Of a stretch of DNA of 26,589 nucleotides, positions 10,675 to 22,280 are shown one piece after another (position 1 is the stretch's first letter; each line of letters starts with the position of its first letter). Where the stretch lies: positions 1 through 26,589 of the forward strand of contig ADNK01000864.1 of assembly GCA_000320545.1 (NCBI GenBank). Reading direction: 5' to 3'. The notes under the pieces were generated by a model. It saw only the letters and a list, made by a program, of their open reading frames with translations, ran no database searches and was not told where the DNA came from. Source of the stretch: Bigelowiella natans CCMP2755. Lineage: Eukaryota > Cercozoa > Chlorarachniophyceae. The position numbers and the translations under genes were made by a program.

Positions 10675-13600
10675 TCAAATCCTAAATCCCAGTACGGAGC
10701 CGGTGCTCGTTCGCTTCTTAGATTTGCAGTTCTTTCTATGGTGCTTCTCCCCTTTCCCTTTTTTCAACTTCGATGTATTCTTTACCTTTCTCGACACTGT
10801 TTGCGATAGTGAACATATGGCAGCCTTACCTTGGAGCGGTATCACGTCATTGCGATTTGTTGGTGATACTACTGATAGATTATTTTCCCTCTTTTCTTTC
10901 AGTAGCTTTGACGCCTTCACAAACGGCTCCTTTGAATCTCTGGAAAGAGTATGATCAAGACCTTCGTTGGCTGCATGGAGGGGGCTAAGATGGTTCTTCA
11001 CGCCATATGCAGGTGTCTCGCTTGGAGCAGTCGATCCTTTATGGGATGGAGTCTTATTTGTTGTTGTGCTTTGCTTTTCATCACAATCACCTACGAAAAA
11101 AATGAAATCCCATGATGAAGAAAGTGTTATTGTGATCACGTGTAGAGTCAGTTTACCCAATAGCTTTGGGGGAACATCGTCGAGAAACCGACTGGGAAGC
11201 AAAGGGGTGCCCATTTCGTCTCTTTGAATGCACCGGATACAAAGTTTCAATTTTGCTCTTGACATTGCAACGTAGGCTAAGCGACGTTCCTGTGAGAGCA
11301 ATTGATATCAACTCATTTTTGTGTTGCTTTAAAGTCATAAAATAGTAATACTTCCTCTATCTGAAGAAGCTCTTTTGCTTTATCGTCTGTCCGCGGGGGT
11401 AGGGGTAGGATACCATCGTTGAAGTGAATAAGAAAGACCACTGGCCATTCAAGTCCTTTAGCCTAACGGAAATATCAATCGTTTAAATGAGATGATTGAT
11501 TGATCCACACAGAATCAAGAGAATACCTGATGAATTGTACTTAGTGTCACATGATCACTAGCATTCTCCTTCTCGTTCTCCTGGAGATCGAAATCACATT
11601 CCAAGTGTTTATTTAAATATGGGAATTCGTCTTATGCTGAATCGATTGCACTAATATCCAATGTCATATATTATCTTGTCAAAGTGCCCAAGACCTTTCT
11701 TTTGATCTGACGAGTGAAATCTCGAATTCGGTCTTTAAGCTTCAAGCTGGGATTGGAATGGTTGGTATTGTCATATCCAGCGGCCCGCTGCAACAGTCTC
11801 TTGACGGCACCCATTTTGTGCTCTAACTCATCCGTCTGTTGAGCGCAAGATATCTCAGGAACACGGGCACAAGCAAAGACGAAGAAAAATAGCATAACCT
11901 TTGAACAGGACTTCTGGATGTAAGAGTAATAGCCTATTGTGGTAATGATGTTGTCAAGAATATCCCTTATTGGACGCCCTTGAGAATACTCCCTGAAATT
12001 GCTTATTGTCAGTATAAATTTTCGTAGGGCTGTGACGCCCCTGGCAGTAATTCCTCGTAATTTCGACTTCACAGCCATTCGCGCTGCTTTCATATAGCTC
12101 TTTCCTACACTATTGGCCAGCTCACGGACATTTGAGAGGACGCTGAGTCCCAAACCTCGCTTGGGTGTGTTAATGACACGCTCGAAAGCCTTGTCATCGT
12201 CTTTTGCCACGAGATCCAAGTACGCAATAAGATCTAGAACTTGCTTCGTTTGTCCAAAAGGTTTTGATGTCGCCGCAGAGTTTTTGTAAGGAATCTGATT
12301 ACGCTTCAGGCATTCTGACGTAGCCTTTAAAGCCCTCCGTGTTCTAGTTAGAATCGCGAACGCTTTATAGCGCAGCCCGAATTTATTCATACGGAGCTTG
12401 ATCTCATCGATGACAGTTTGGGCTTCCTTGTGTCGGTCACGCAAAACTTTAAAATCTATCATTTCCCCCCTCCCATTCTCGGTCCATAAAACCTTCTCCC
12501 GACGTTTCTTGTTCTTCTTTATAAGGGATGAAACCTGAATTTATGTAAGACAAGTCAACTATTCACTATACTAGATAAAAAGATAAAATCCAACGTACCG
12601 CCGCCACTATAGTCTTGGTATTCCTAAAAGTCTGATTTAGCACCACAATTTGATGATCCTTGAAAGTCTTTGCAAAAAGATCAAATCCTTGCACTGTAGC
12701 TCCTCGCCAGCCACTATTATTGTAGATTAACTTATTTACACTCCAGACAACACCCAAAGTAAGAAGTTACTAGATAGATTGGTCGTCGTCCCCACACACA
12801 GTAAGATGGCCTCCGTCAGAAGCAATCAATCTCATCAACTCAAATTGATCTTTTGAAAGGTCTTGAAATTCGTCAACAAATACGTACTTGAAGTTTTGAC
12901 GGGTTTGCCTGATTTGGATAGAGGATCACTTACCATCACAAACATCTTTGCAAATAAGGTAAAGTCACTTTAGGATATCGGCTCGTTTGTTGAATAGATG
13001 AAGGGTCAGCGGGATCATGTCAGAGAAGTCAATCGCTTGCCGGTTGCGAAGCTCATCTATATAATGCTTGTAAATGGTACAATGAGCATGATCTTCAAAG
13101 TCTTTTGGAGATTTTTGTTGTCGCTTCGCCTTTCGAATAAAATTAACGAAGTAGTTGACCACACGCGAGCTCGTTGTATTATTTTTCTTTGACTTAGAGC
13201 TGCTGCCTTTTGATTCCCTTCCTATCATCATCTCGATAACTAAGACCAAAGCAATAATTGGCGCAGCTGACGGAGATAACATCATCTTTGAATCTGACCT
13301 TGATCTTCCTCTTCTCCGTTTTCGTTGTTAGCCTGGGTCATACTTGCAACTAATTCCCCCTTTCTACAAGTCTTTTCATATTTAGCCACACTGTAAAAAG
13401 ATTATTAGACTATAAATCATGCGAGTGTTAGGTGAGGGTGGAAAATACCATTCTTCTATCACGTCCCTCTGGTCCTTCTGAAATAATTACATTCATTCTA
13501 AAATATAAATATACACAGTGATGAACCTAAGATAGTTATGAAGTATAAGTACCGCTCCGAGCACCATGAACTGGTTCTTGAATCCTATCTCGGAATAATG

Positions 13601-14611
13601 CCTCCGAAGTATACGTAAGGCAAACTAACATTGCACATCATAAACAAATAAACAAATATATCTTCCGTGTCCAAAAATTTCAAAATAATTACTACCTGAT
13701 GAAAGTTTGCAATTAGGACCCCCGCTGCTTTCTTCCAGCCCATGAGTTTTTCAATTCGCTGCCGCAATTCTTCAGCAGCCTACATGCAAGAATCTGTACA
13801 TATGTTTTCGATCAATAGTTCTTCAAAATTTCACCTTCCGTGTGAACGTGATTGCAAGTATTCTCTGGCTTTGTGCTCCTCGGTGGAGGAACTAAATGAA
13901 ATTGAGTTGTAAGTAATTGTGGAGAAGATTACAAACTCCTTTTCGTACATGGCATATTCTGGTTGTCAAGGTTCTAGTTTTCCCACTTCCTGTAAGAAAT
14001 ACAGGTGAAGAACAAGTGTTTTGATTGTAGAAAAGTATCACATTACCAGCACACGCAACTATCATCAGTGGTTTGGAATCTGCGAAGACCGCATTTTTCT
14101 GCAAGGTCGTGAGACTTCGGCAATATGGCAAGTCTTCACCATTACGTTCAGTCAGATCAAGCTTTTGTTTCAGCTCAATTGAGGCCAAAAAATTAGAATT
14201 TGTAACGAGACGCTGTTGGGGATTGTAAGAGGACGAAAGGCTTTGTCGCGGAGACTGATCTGGAAATCTTCTTGTTTGTCGCTGCCGCTTGGTATGATCA
14301 TTCGAACTGATTGGAATGAATCACTGAGCAAGCTTGGATCTTTCTTTTTTAAAAAAATACATTGTCTTATCTGACCTGACGGTCCCGTTGTTTCGAATTT
14401 CTCCTTTTACTCTGGATCTCTTCTTTACAGGCCGTAAAGGCAGCTTACTACTTCCACTGAGCTGCGAGAACGATAGGCTCATATCGTGAATGGGAAGGGG
14501 AAAGTCTTCGAATGCCGATTCCTTCCAACAGACAACCGAGCTCTTTGACGCAAGACGTTTTTCTACTGGATTTGTTAAGCCTTCGATTTTAGCGAGGGAA
14601 GCTATTCGCAT
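10675..14611 (-). CDS. UvrD/Srs2-type superfamily 1A 3'-5' DNA helicase
   Basis: ATP-driven single-strand DNA translocase and helicase, nuclear; family members remove Rad51 filaments or act in repair. Exons, highest first: 14376-14611, 14047-14306, 13937-13989, 13835-13891, 13696-13779, 13553-13601, 13299-13390, 12969-13239, 12771-12908, 12599-12713, 11899-12534, 11712-11835, 11527-11630, 11352-11462, 10675-11289; about 980 residues. Motifs: I ACAGSGKTRT (split by an intron after the first Gly base), Ia TFTRKAAEE, II YVFVDEFQD, III GDDDQSIYGWRGA, IV NQTFRNT, V STIHQAKGLEWPVVFL, VI EERRLAYVAMSRAK. The first ~140 residues are a low-complexity basic leader. The ~180 residues after motif VI end in a Lys-rich tail (KKGKGEKHHRKN) likely to be a nuclear signal. 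A small exon between 13391 and 13552 is unresolved (phase gap), and the 11712 donor is a choice between two sites. Start ATG is preceded by an in-frame TAA. Confidence 0.93.
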
Positions 14612-15182
14612 GGACAATTATTCGACCAATTTCCACAGGTTGCGTGCAGCCCAAAATGTAGTCTAACTTTAGAAATAAGACATGATGATAATGATAGCTT
14701 GTCGAACGAGCTGTGCCTGTGCAAGCCGAGAAAGACATCCAATTTGGAATGAGAAGTCTCTAAGAAGTTTCTTTTGAAATTGATGTCTTTAGGTAGATAA
14801 AGGGCCCATTTATGATAACTCTAAATCAAGATATTCCAAAATAAATCTGACGGTAGTAACAAAGAGACAGAAGAGCGTGAAAAACTAAAAAGATAGAAAA
14901 ACAATCCCGCTCCAGGCATGTCGACACCAACACACCGATTCATCCCCACTCCCCCCCCGTACTTTCTTCTTTCTGTTTTCCCATAGTTTCCCCTGTATCC
15001 TGAGTTAGTGACATAAATTATTCTCGTATACTTAACATCATGCGTAAGAATATTTCATGGAGTACACCCTAGAGCGGCATTTCTTAAAGATGCGTGATTT
15101 GCGGCATGTACCATTCTTCAAACGAAGCACCATTTCTTCTGGGCATTGCTGAGAAGTCTATTTGGACAGATTTACATGAAAT
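14612..15182. promoter_or_regulatory. Divergent promoter region, helicase / DEK-C gene
   Basis: 571 bases between two head-to-head start codons, with no defensible exon. Contains a C run at about 14950-14958 and AT-rich patches around 14800-14890 and 15010-15060. Inferred to carry both promoters; no TATA box or other defined element can be assigned with confidence. Confidence 0.5.
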
Positions 15183-15749
15183 ATGGCTGAAATCAGTGAG
15201 TCTGACCTGAAGACGAAGCTGTTCTCCATTCTGGACAATGAAGACCTATCCACATTTACCAAAAAACAAGCTCGCATCAAGCTTGAGGGGGAGTTTGGGC
15301 TCGAGAAAAACGGTCTCAAGAAGCGCAAGAAGGAGATTAATGGATACCTCGATGCGTACTTAAATATGAAACAGGATATAGATGGAGAGGAAGAAGAGGT
15401 TGAGGAACGCCCAAAGAAGAAAGCCAGAAAAGAGGAGAACACTGAAAAGAAGACTCCCACATTCGAGACGAAAACCCGGACTGGGCAAGAAGCTCCTAAG
15501 AAATTAAAGGATCTGCAATCTGATTTAATGACAGTACAGGAGTTCCACCAAAAAGCGGAGGATATTAAAATTTCTCTTCATGGAAATGAACTTCTAGGTA
15601 GACCTCGGAGCTTCGCATCTAGTAACTTAGGCTGGTATTTAGGCGGAAAGATCCAAATTCCTATAGGAAAGAAGCTGGTGTGGTGCCAAGCTGGAATAAA
15701 CATAACAATTCCTGGTTCTAAGGAATGGTCAGGTCAACTAGAGCGGTGA
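15183..15749 (+). CDS. DEK-C domain protein with a conserved-looking C-terminal domain
   Basis: Single-exon gene of 188 codons, ending at TGA, the only clearly intronless gene here. Residues ~1-58 form a DEK-C type helical domain (SESDLKTKLFSILDNEDLST ... FTKKQARIKLEGEFG ... KKRKKEINGYLDAYL), a fold found in DEK and some chromatin remodeller-associated proteins that binds DNA or histone complexes. Residues ~62-105 are acidic then Lys-rich (DGEEEEVEERPKKKARK), fitting a nuclear localisation signal. Residues ~118-188 form a second compact unit: EFHQKAEDIKISLHGNELLG, ending GWYLGGKIQIPIGKK and AGINITIPGSKEW, alternating hydrophobic like a small beta domain. I cannot name this second unit. Likely a nuclear chromatin protein; shares a divergent promoter region with the helicase. 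Start chosen as the first ATG of the long frame, preceded by ACATGAAAT. Confidence 0.88.
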   Translation: MAEISESDLKTKLFSILDNEDLSTFTKKQARIKLEGEFGLEKNGLKKRKKEINGYLDAYLNMKQDIDGEEEEVEERPKKKARKEENTEKKTPTFETKTRTGQEAPKKLKDLQSDLMTVQEFHQKAEDIKISLHGNELLGRPRSFASSNLGWYLGGKIQIPIGKKLVWCQAGINITIPGSKEWSGQLER

Positions 15750-16548
15750 ACAAATACCAAAATGCGCATAGCGACCGAATTTGGTGCAAATGCAAGCAAG
15801 CGAAAATCAAGCACATACATCACTTGCAACGTCAACATGCACACCAATCATTCACAGCACTCAGCAAATGCTTGAATTTTGATGACTTCAAAGCATGACA
15901 TGTCAGCGAGTCACGTGTATACGCCAAAGTGAAAAAGTGGCAATTTTCGGATGTTTATTTTATAATTTTCATCATGATGACTCTCGACATAGCAGCGCTA
16001 TACCCATATATGATGCTGTGTCTATTATCTATGCATGTACTAGAAATAATTCATAACTATACGATGCGTGCGATCGATCATCATTCAATTTATTAATGCG
16101 TGCGCGTCTCCCGTACGACAGGGACATCTAGACATCTGTCTGCAATGGCTGCTACATCACACACGTACGACATGTTCATCTGTGCACCATTGCTACACAT
16201 TCGAATTGCGATGTGCAGGGAACATCGCTGCAGCAGAGCTATTAGATCTAGAGATGACCGATCCAGCTGCATGCATAAATGTGCAGTTTCATTTATTTGC
16301 TGAAGCACAAATAGATAGAAATTATCTGTTATAGATTTAACGATGCATCATAGGCGCGGTTATGAATGCAACTACATAAGAGTCTGGATCGATTGGCGCA
16401 AGTTTAATCGCGGTCACCACATTTGTTATCTTTACAAATATAAATTCAATGCTGATGCTTTTGCTTAAACGGTCGACTGCAGTAATCTATGCACAGTGTG
16501 TAGGCATTGTTAGCTTGATTATATCTTGATCCGAGTCAGGAAAATGAT
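15750..16548. other. Tail-to-tail spacer, palindrome-rich
   Basis: Lies between the DEK-C stop (plus) and the VTT stop (minus); no gene found. Open frames at 16068-16334 on both strands lack splice or motif support. Rich in GCATGC-, TGCA- and CGTACG-like words, with GATCGATC at about 16073-16080 and TGCATGCA at about 16269-16276. Contains CACGTGTATACGC at 15912-15924, which recurs in the third spacer. Confidence 0.7.
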
Positions 16549-19312
16549 TCAACTTGCCTGTTCAAAAAAAAAATCATCTCAATAAAATCCACATGAATCC
16601 TCTTTTAGGGGACCTACCTTATTTTTCAAATCAGCATCGTGATGGCGATTCGTATTCTGGAGTAGCTCCTTGCAAGCATCTCTGAAATTAGATAGAGTCG
16701 GTATTAAAAATACTTGGAAGTCATGTTCGAAAAAAGTATCACCAACCTGTTTTCTTCATCCATCTCATCCCCATTCACATTTTCTAACACGCTGACGAAT
16801 TAGATTGAGCATCACTAAAAATCACTGAAGACTGGGAGATAAGGCGATCATGTTAACTAACCACAACCTTTCGGAGATTTGATAGATCTTGTAGCTCACT
16901 AACACAGTCGCGAATCCACCTAAGGCATACCTATACAAACAAATGAAAAGAGAAACGACGACAACGGCAACGATTAAGTGGATGAGAAACGGGGGGGATC
17001 GAAGAAAGAAGAAATTGCGTCAGTAAGACGGGAAAATCACCACCAACATTGCTCTACCCGATAAGATCAGCGACAGTCCTTGGTATTCCATTGTCATGTA
17101 CGTGCTTTCCAACCTGGAAGAAACACAGTGAAGAAGGAGAAAGTAACAACCACCCTGCCGTGTATATCACACTTTTCTTGTGAAACCGATAGCTGAGATC
17201 CCAAAAACCCGGGGGGGGGGATAGAGGAGTAGAGAACAGTGACTGCAATATTTAAAGTACATTATTACCGCTCCTAAGTAACAGTAGGGTATAGAGGCTG
17301 GAATTAGGCCTGCTATTGTCCCAAGTGCATAGGGGCCAAATCTGGATTACAAACAGCAAAGAAGAAAAAGAAGAAAGAATGTCAGGTTCTTGCTGGTGAA
17401 GATGCAGCACCATTCGCAATCTCCAGGACAAAAGGGGGAACAGGGATTAGAAGCATCACTAAAAACGCTTTCCCTCTCAGCTGTGTTCTAGTTTCCGAAA
17501 AAATATGATGACCTTAGCTCGGTAAGGGCGAGGAGTACAGTGCATATAGTAAGGGGCGTGATTGGGGATACACGCAACAGCAGACTGACGGCGGCATTTC
17601 AAACAACCAATAACAAAAACAAAAACAGCATTAACATAAAACAAGGATACGAATTTAGGAGGGGAAATCTGAACAGAACAGAAATTTAAATCCAATAGTT
17701 ATACTGAAATGCTCGCATTCATATTTTCACTCGTTCAGCATTGACGAACAACCCAACCGCTTTCTAACCTCTTTCCTGATTGTCAAACTCAACCGTAGAG
17801 TATGTCATCTACATTTATTAATCAAGAATGCCATACGTGATCTGTAGTCCAGTCCAATCGTCCTTCATGGCTGCGCTGAGGCGTTTTGCGCGGACGGTGT
17901 ATTGGTCTAACCACTTAAAGTGGCGGCTCATGCTTCTATCTTTGCCATTTTTACTCAGCGATGTCGCTAATGAAGATTCTTGACATTCGTTGTCAGGAGA
18001 CGACAACAGCTGTGAAGGAGGAGAGGAAACCGCGGAAGAAGAAAGGTTGGAAAGGGATTCATCGCAGTCGGAGCCCGTATTTAATTTACTCTGTATTGGG
18101 ATGTATACAATGAAGCATCATATGAAACAAATTCTCTTGCAAATGACACGGAGGAAGTGCGTTCTTAGTGTGCGTTTGACAAAAAACAACGATTTCTCAT
18201 CATCTTCATGTGAGCAGCAATGAGAGCTCCATCAAACTACATTCTGTTGAAAAGCGAGCTTGAGAGCTTGGAAAGCTAAGCAGCAGCCAAAGGATGTCCC
18301 AAGCACGTAGATACATGTACCGGTCTGAGAGTGTATCACTTAGTTGTGAGATCAATGATGATTCATTATTTTGTTAAAAATTAAGCCCATTAATGGGGGT
18401 GACCCTCTCCGTTATTGTCATCATTCTCGTAACTTAACAAGCACTGCCATAATATCCAACTCACCACTGTTCCAAAAGCAGCGCCAGCTACAATATTCAT
18501 TACAACGTCGACAGCAAGAGGCGGTACTACAGAGTTCGACGTATGGGAGCGGGAGGGGAAAGAAATGAGTTCATCGTGTAAACTACAACGACCAAGTTTA
18601 TTAATTTACAATTAATTTTTGCCCTTTGATGCACCTGATATTATTGACGCTATGGTCGACAAGTTGAAGAGCAAGAATAGCCCGCGAGATCCCTGGTACA
18701 ATGAGCATCAATACACAAAGATTATTTATTTCTCTCAACTGTCGATCTACAATGCAGGCTTATTAAGATAGTTCTAACCTGAAGGTACTGGAGCCACTCA
18801 TTAACGTTCATTAGGCGGTCGTAAAGGCCGAGGTCAATGAATAAGAACTATAACATTGTGGAAGGCGCATAGTTAGTATAATGTCTTATAATGTCTTACA
18901 TTGCCAAATGAGAATAATTCCAATTTGTACTTTTATAAACAGGGGAACCTTGAGAAGGAGAAAAATCGCTAAGCCAACAAGTCCGTAGATTGCATACCAC
19001 CATCGACTGAGATAATAATTCAGATCAGAGCTCGGAATAAAATCTCTAAAAGACTTCTCCACTCATGTATCTCGCACATCAACTGCATTATTTTCCGAAG
19101 TCTGTTCTACCTTTCATAGTTTCCATCGCTTTTGGTGCTCTGATCCAAAGAAACAAGACAAAAAAAATACATGAAGCTCATTACGTGTACACTCGGCACC
19201 AATCCAGCTTGTTTGCAAAAGGAAAATTATCAAGGACCTTAAAGCTGAGACTTCGGAAGCGGGACGGTAATTCAAGGGCCCACTGGAATGGAGAGGAACT
19301 GATCGCCTTCAT
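16549..19312 (-). CDS. TVP38/TMEM64-type VTT (SNARE-associated, DedA-like) membrane protein
   Basis: Fifteen exons, all phases consistent: 19238-19312, 19111-19139, 18949-19006, 18779-18847, 18635-18692, 18465-18526, 18241-18324, 17837-18009, 17513-17584, 17269-17341, 17058-17113, 16868-16930, 16747-16791, 16618-16681, 16549-16557; 329 residues. VTT/DedA proteins are integral membrane proteins of Golgi, ER or plastid; TMEM41B and VMP1 relatives scramble lipids. Visible: membrane helix YGLVGLAIFLLLK, then LFLLFNLSTIASI, the VTT core VPPLAVDVVMNIVAGAAFGTV through VLGTSFGCCLA, the loop Arg-Ser-Pro motif ITLLLRVSPITPL, FGPYALGTIAGLIPASI with CYLGA, and a last helix GYALGGFATVLVSYKI. A hydrophilic insert (~residues 145-185, Ser/Asp-rich) splits the core. 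The C-terminal tail is acidic and cytosolic-looking. The final exon encodes only Ala-Ser-stop. Start ATG is reasonable but upstream exons cannot be excluded. Confidence 0.92.
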
Positions 19313-20206
19313 CAGTAGCGATACGGTGAACTACACGTAGCTCCGTCACTGCTATCCTTCCTCCAAGGACACCCAGGAATGATCCCACACTCACGGATGA
19401 TTGGGCGATCCTCCACACACGCTTTAATGAGGTGATAACCTCTTGTTCCGATTGAGGGCACGCAGCGAGACTCTTCAGAAGGGACGGAGTCGTAGGTCAA
19501 CGTAGTCCCAATTCAGACCCGACTTACGAAGGGAACATAATTTAGATATTTGTAGCTTAAATTATTTCCCAAATTCGCAACTATTTTGACAACAATGTTT
19601 ACAATTCAGCGGTGCCGTTAGGTGCGTGGCCAAGGCGATGTGATCGGGAGAACCTCGAGAGATTATATAACAACAGATTTTACCTAAAATTTCGCTACCT
19701 CTTTTTATCTCTCACTTCCTTTCCGCGAATATCTGATGCAAGCGCTGGATCGGTGTAGAGACTTGGCCTATTTCCAGTTAAAATTCGGCACTGAAAAAAC
19801 GAAGAAATAGGAAATTTACCTGCAATTCTAATATATATAATACACTATTGGATGTCGCAGGGTGCGAGCGAGGTGCTAAAGATATGGTTGTCCGGAACAC
19901 AGTTGACTGGAAGCAAATTCTGGATTTTGCCTGCTTTTCCTTGTCGTACGACGAAAAACTAGGATTTTCTGCAACTGAACAGAAATTTAAATCACGAACG
20001 ATGGCGGCCGATCAGCCTTTCGGGTGCCTCCGATCATAAATTATGCTCGCTCAAAGTTTTTATTCATTTCAATGATATTGCTAAATCCTTTACTTGTGAT
20101 CAGTTTTTATATGAGAAGGAATTTTATACACAACGTAATTCTTAGTGGATGGCGGACACGTCAAAAAGGGACGAAATGCTGCACTAGAGACCGGTTAGAG
20201 TATTCG
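19313..20206. promoter_or_regulatory. Head-to-head region between VTT and MFS genes, with unresolved open segments
   Basis: About 0.9 kb between the VTT ATG and the first conserved MFS exon. It presumably contains both promoters. Both strands are open for over 60 codons at about 19820-20037 and the minus strand is open again at about 19270-19490. No family motif is recognisable, so coding status is uncertain (see the candidate at 19695-20011). Confidence 0.4.
19695..20011 (-). CDS. Candidate small unrecognised protein, 3' part
   Basis: Two minus-strand open segments, 19820-20011 and 19695-19790, join in frame across a 29-base interval (19791-19819) that starts GTAAAT and ends in a pyrimidine tract plus CAG. 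The joined frame ends at TAG after a basic tail (DIRGKEVRDKKR). It contains SSYDKEKQAKSRICF and GNRPSLYTDPALASD, with ordinary amino-acid composition. No start ATG lies in the visible frame, so a further upstream exon would be needed. The plus strand across 19848-20039 is also open (63 codons), so this may be chance. No homology is recognised. Treat as hypothetical. Confidence 0.22.
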
Positions 20207-22047
20207 ATGATAAATCTATGTGGCGCTGTCGACGGGGCAGATACTGTAGTCCTATCAGCTATGTTCTCTGATATTGCAAGAACTTTGGGAGTGAATCCGA
20301 AGAGGTACTTACTTCGAAAGATCACTAAGGTAAATGAGTACGACCTGCATAGAGAGTAAAAAATGCATTCCCTTCATATAGCCTTGGGATGCTGACGATG
20401 ACCAGGGCTGCCCTACAAGCGCTCTCGTCCCCCGTTGCGAGTCTCCTCGACGCAAAATTCGAACGGTCAGTTTCTTGATTTTCATTCGTTCCTGTCTGGG
20501 AAATGGGTGTAGGAGATGGTTTTGGTATTTTGACGACGATGTGTAATTTCTTCCTCTTAGTCGGAAACTAATCGCAGCCGGGTGCATGTTATGGAGTGCT
20601 GCAACCGCACTTCTTGCGACATCTGTCTCATTCCCGATGCTATTTGCTCTTCGAGCACTGAACGGCATAGGGCTCGGTCTGGTGCCTCCCCTTCTCATGG
20701 CCTACGTTGCCGACTCGAACCCTGCCAATGCACATGGCAAGGCTTTTGGGTGGGTGCTGCTGCTTACTTCATCACCATTGAGTGGGGAAGAAAAGCGGGG
20801 TTGTCCACTTCGATGCGCATCTTCCTCCTCTGTCGCTCTGGATGTAACTGGCAGAAGTACGAATCAATTGTATTTTTGTATGTGTCTGCAGGACACTGGG
20901 GCTAGTAAGCTACATGGGGGCTGCTGTGGGTGTCGCAATAGCTACTGTCGTAGCAGCCCAGCCTGTAGGCTCAATTGAAGGCTGGCGTTTAGGCCTCGCT
21001 TTGGTGGCCCTGCTAGGCTTTATCGCTGGAGTTGTGACGTTAGTTCTCGTGAACGTTGGCAGCCGTACAAACGACGATGCGCCGCTGCGACGAAGCTCAT
21101 TGCCTGATCAGGGCTCCCTTGCACTTGAAAGCGTACGCATCGGTGAGGCAGGTAACTTTGAGCAAGCAACAACCGAACTCAGGCTCGAGGATCCACTCGC
21201 TGACGGCAAAGGAAGAGGGGGGGAAGGAAAGGAGCATCAACGACCTAGAGAGGATGATGATGATGATGACGACGATGAATACCATGATGCAAAGGTGACT
21301 TTGTCTGACTGTCCTTATTTAATGATGCCACCCCATGCTTCTGTTTGATTGTCCTCTCTCACCATCTACTAAATAATTTATAAATTCGTGATCGCAACGA
21401 AAAAAAGGTCATAAAGTCGGGTGGTGGCGGCGAGGGAGCAGCGTCATTTCAAGATGTGAGTTTCCGGCCAAATGAGTCGATGGGTATGGTCCAGGACACA
21501 AGGAAAGAGAAGGGGGGGGGGGGGGCTTCATCTCGCATCAAGTCATTGTTTGAGCCTAAGGTTCTAGCAGCTTTCGTGCGTGTGCTCAAGATTCCCACTT
21601 TCCAAATCTTAGTGGCCCAGGGCGTCTTAGGTTGTTAGTAGTAGTTCTAGTACTTCTGGTACTAGTAGTAGTAGTAGTGATGATGATGAGGATAATGATG
21701 TAAGCTTTTAAATAACGGCATGAGAAAACTCCCAGAAAGTCGTAAAAAAACAGAATGCTAATGTTTGCCGACTTAATCGCGTTCCCCCCAGGATCGATGC
21801 CATGGGCAGCAATGACCTTTTTGATCTGGTGGTTGGAACTAGCTTGTTTCCAGCACTGGGAAGCAGGCATGCTGAGCTTCATTCTCACCCTAGGAGTAGC
21901 AGCTGGCAACGTGCTTGGAGGTAAGGAAGATATAACAGAATCACTTGTCGTATCGTCATCTCGTCATTCAGTGGCAAGGTGGAGAAAATCTGTGTGTTGG
22001 ATCTAGAAGAAGAAGATAAAAGGGGGGGAGCAAAAACAAAAAGAAAA

Positions 22048-22095
<48 letters not shown>

Positions 22096-22249
22096 GCTAA
22101 TGATAATGGAGATTGTGCCAACCACCAGCATCACAGCTGCATGCTGTTCGTCATCAGGCTATATCGGAGACCGCCTCGCACGCTTCAGCCCTGATCATGG
22201 GCGCATATACGCAGCTCAGTTTTCGGTAACATCAACACACGATTGTAGC

Positions 22250-22280
<31 letters not shown>

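Noticed and set aside
11836-11898. A 63-base in-frame segment in the helicase that could be translated (hydrophobic VMLFFFVFACA)
   Set aside because: It begins GTTATG and ends CAACAG, its removal keeps the frame, and UvrD proteins have no hydrophobic insert there; treated as an intron.
16068-16334. Overlapping open frames on both strands in the second spacer
   Set aside because: Short, no splice support, no motif; they follow from the local lack of stops in palindrome-rich sequence.
17401-17460. Minus-strand open segment containing LLIPVPPFVLEIANGAAS, looking like a VTT motif, inside the 17342-17512 intron
   Set aside because: Its phase fits neither neighbouring exon, while the exons at 17513-17584 and 17269-17341 join directly and give a better VTT motif (LLLRVSPITPL to FGPYALGT).
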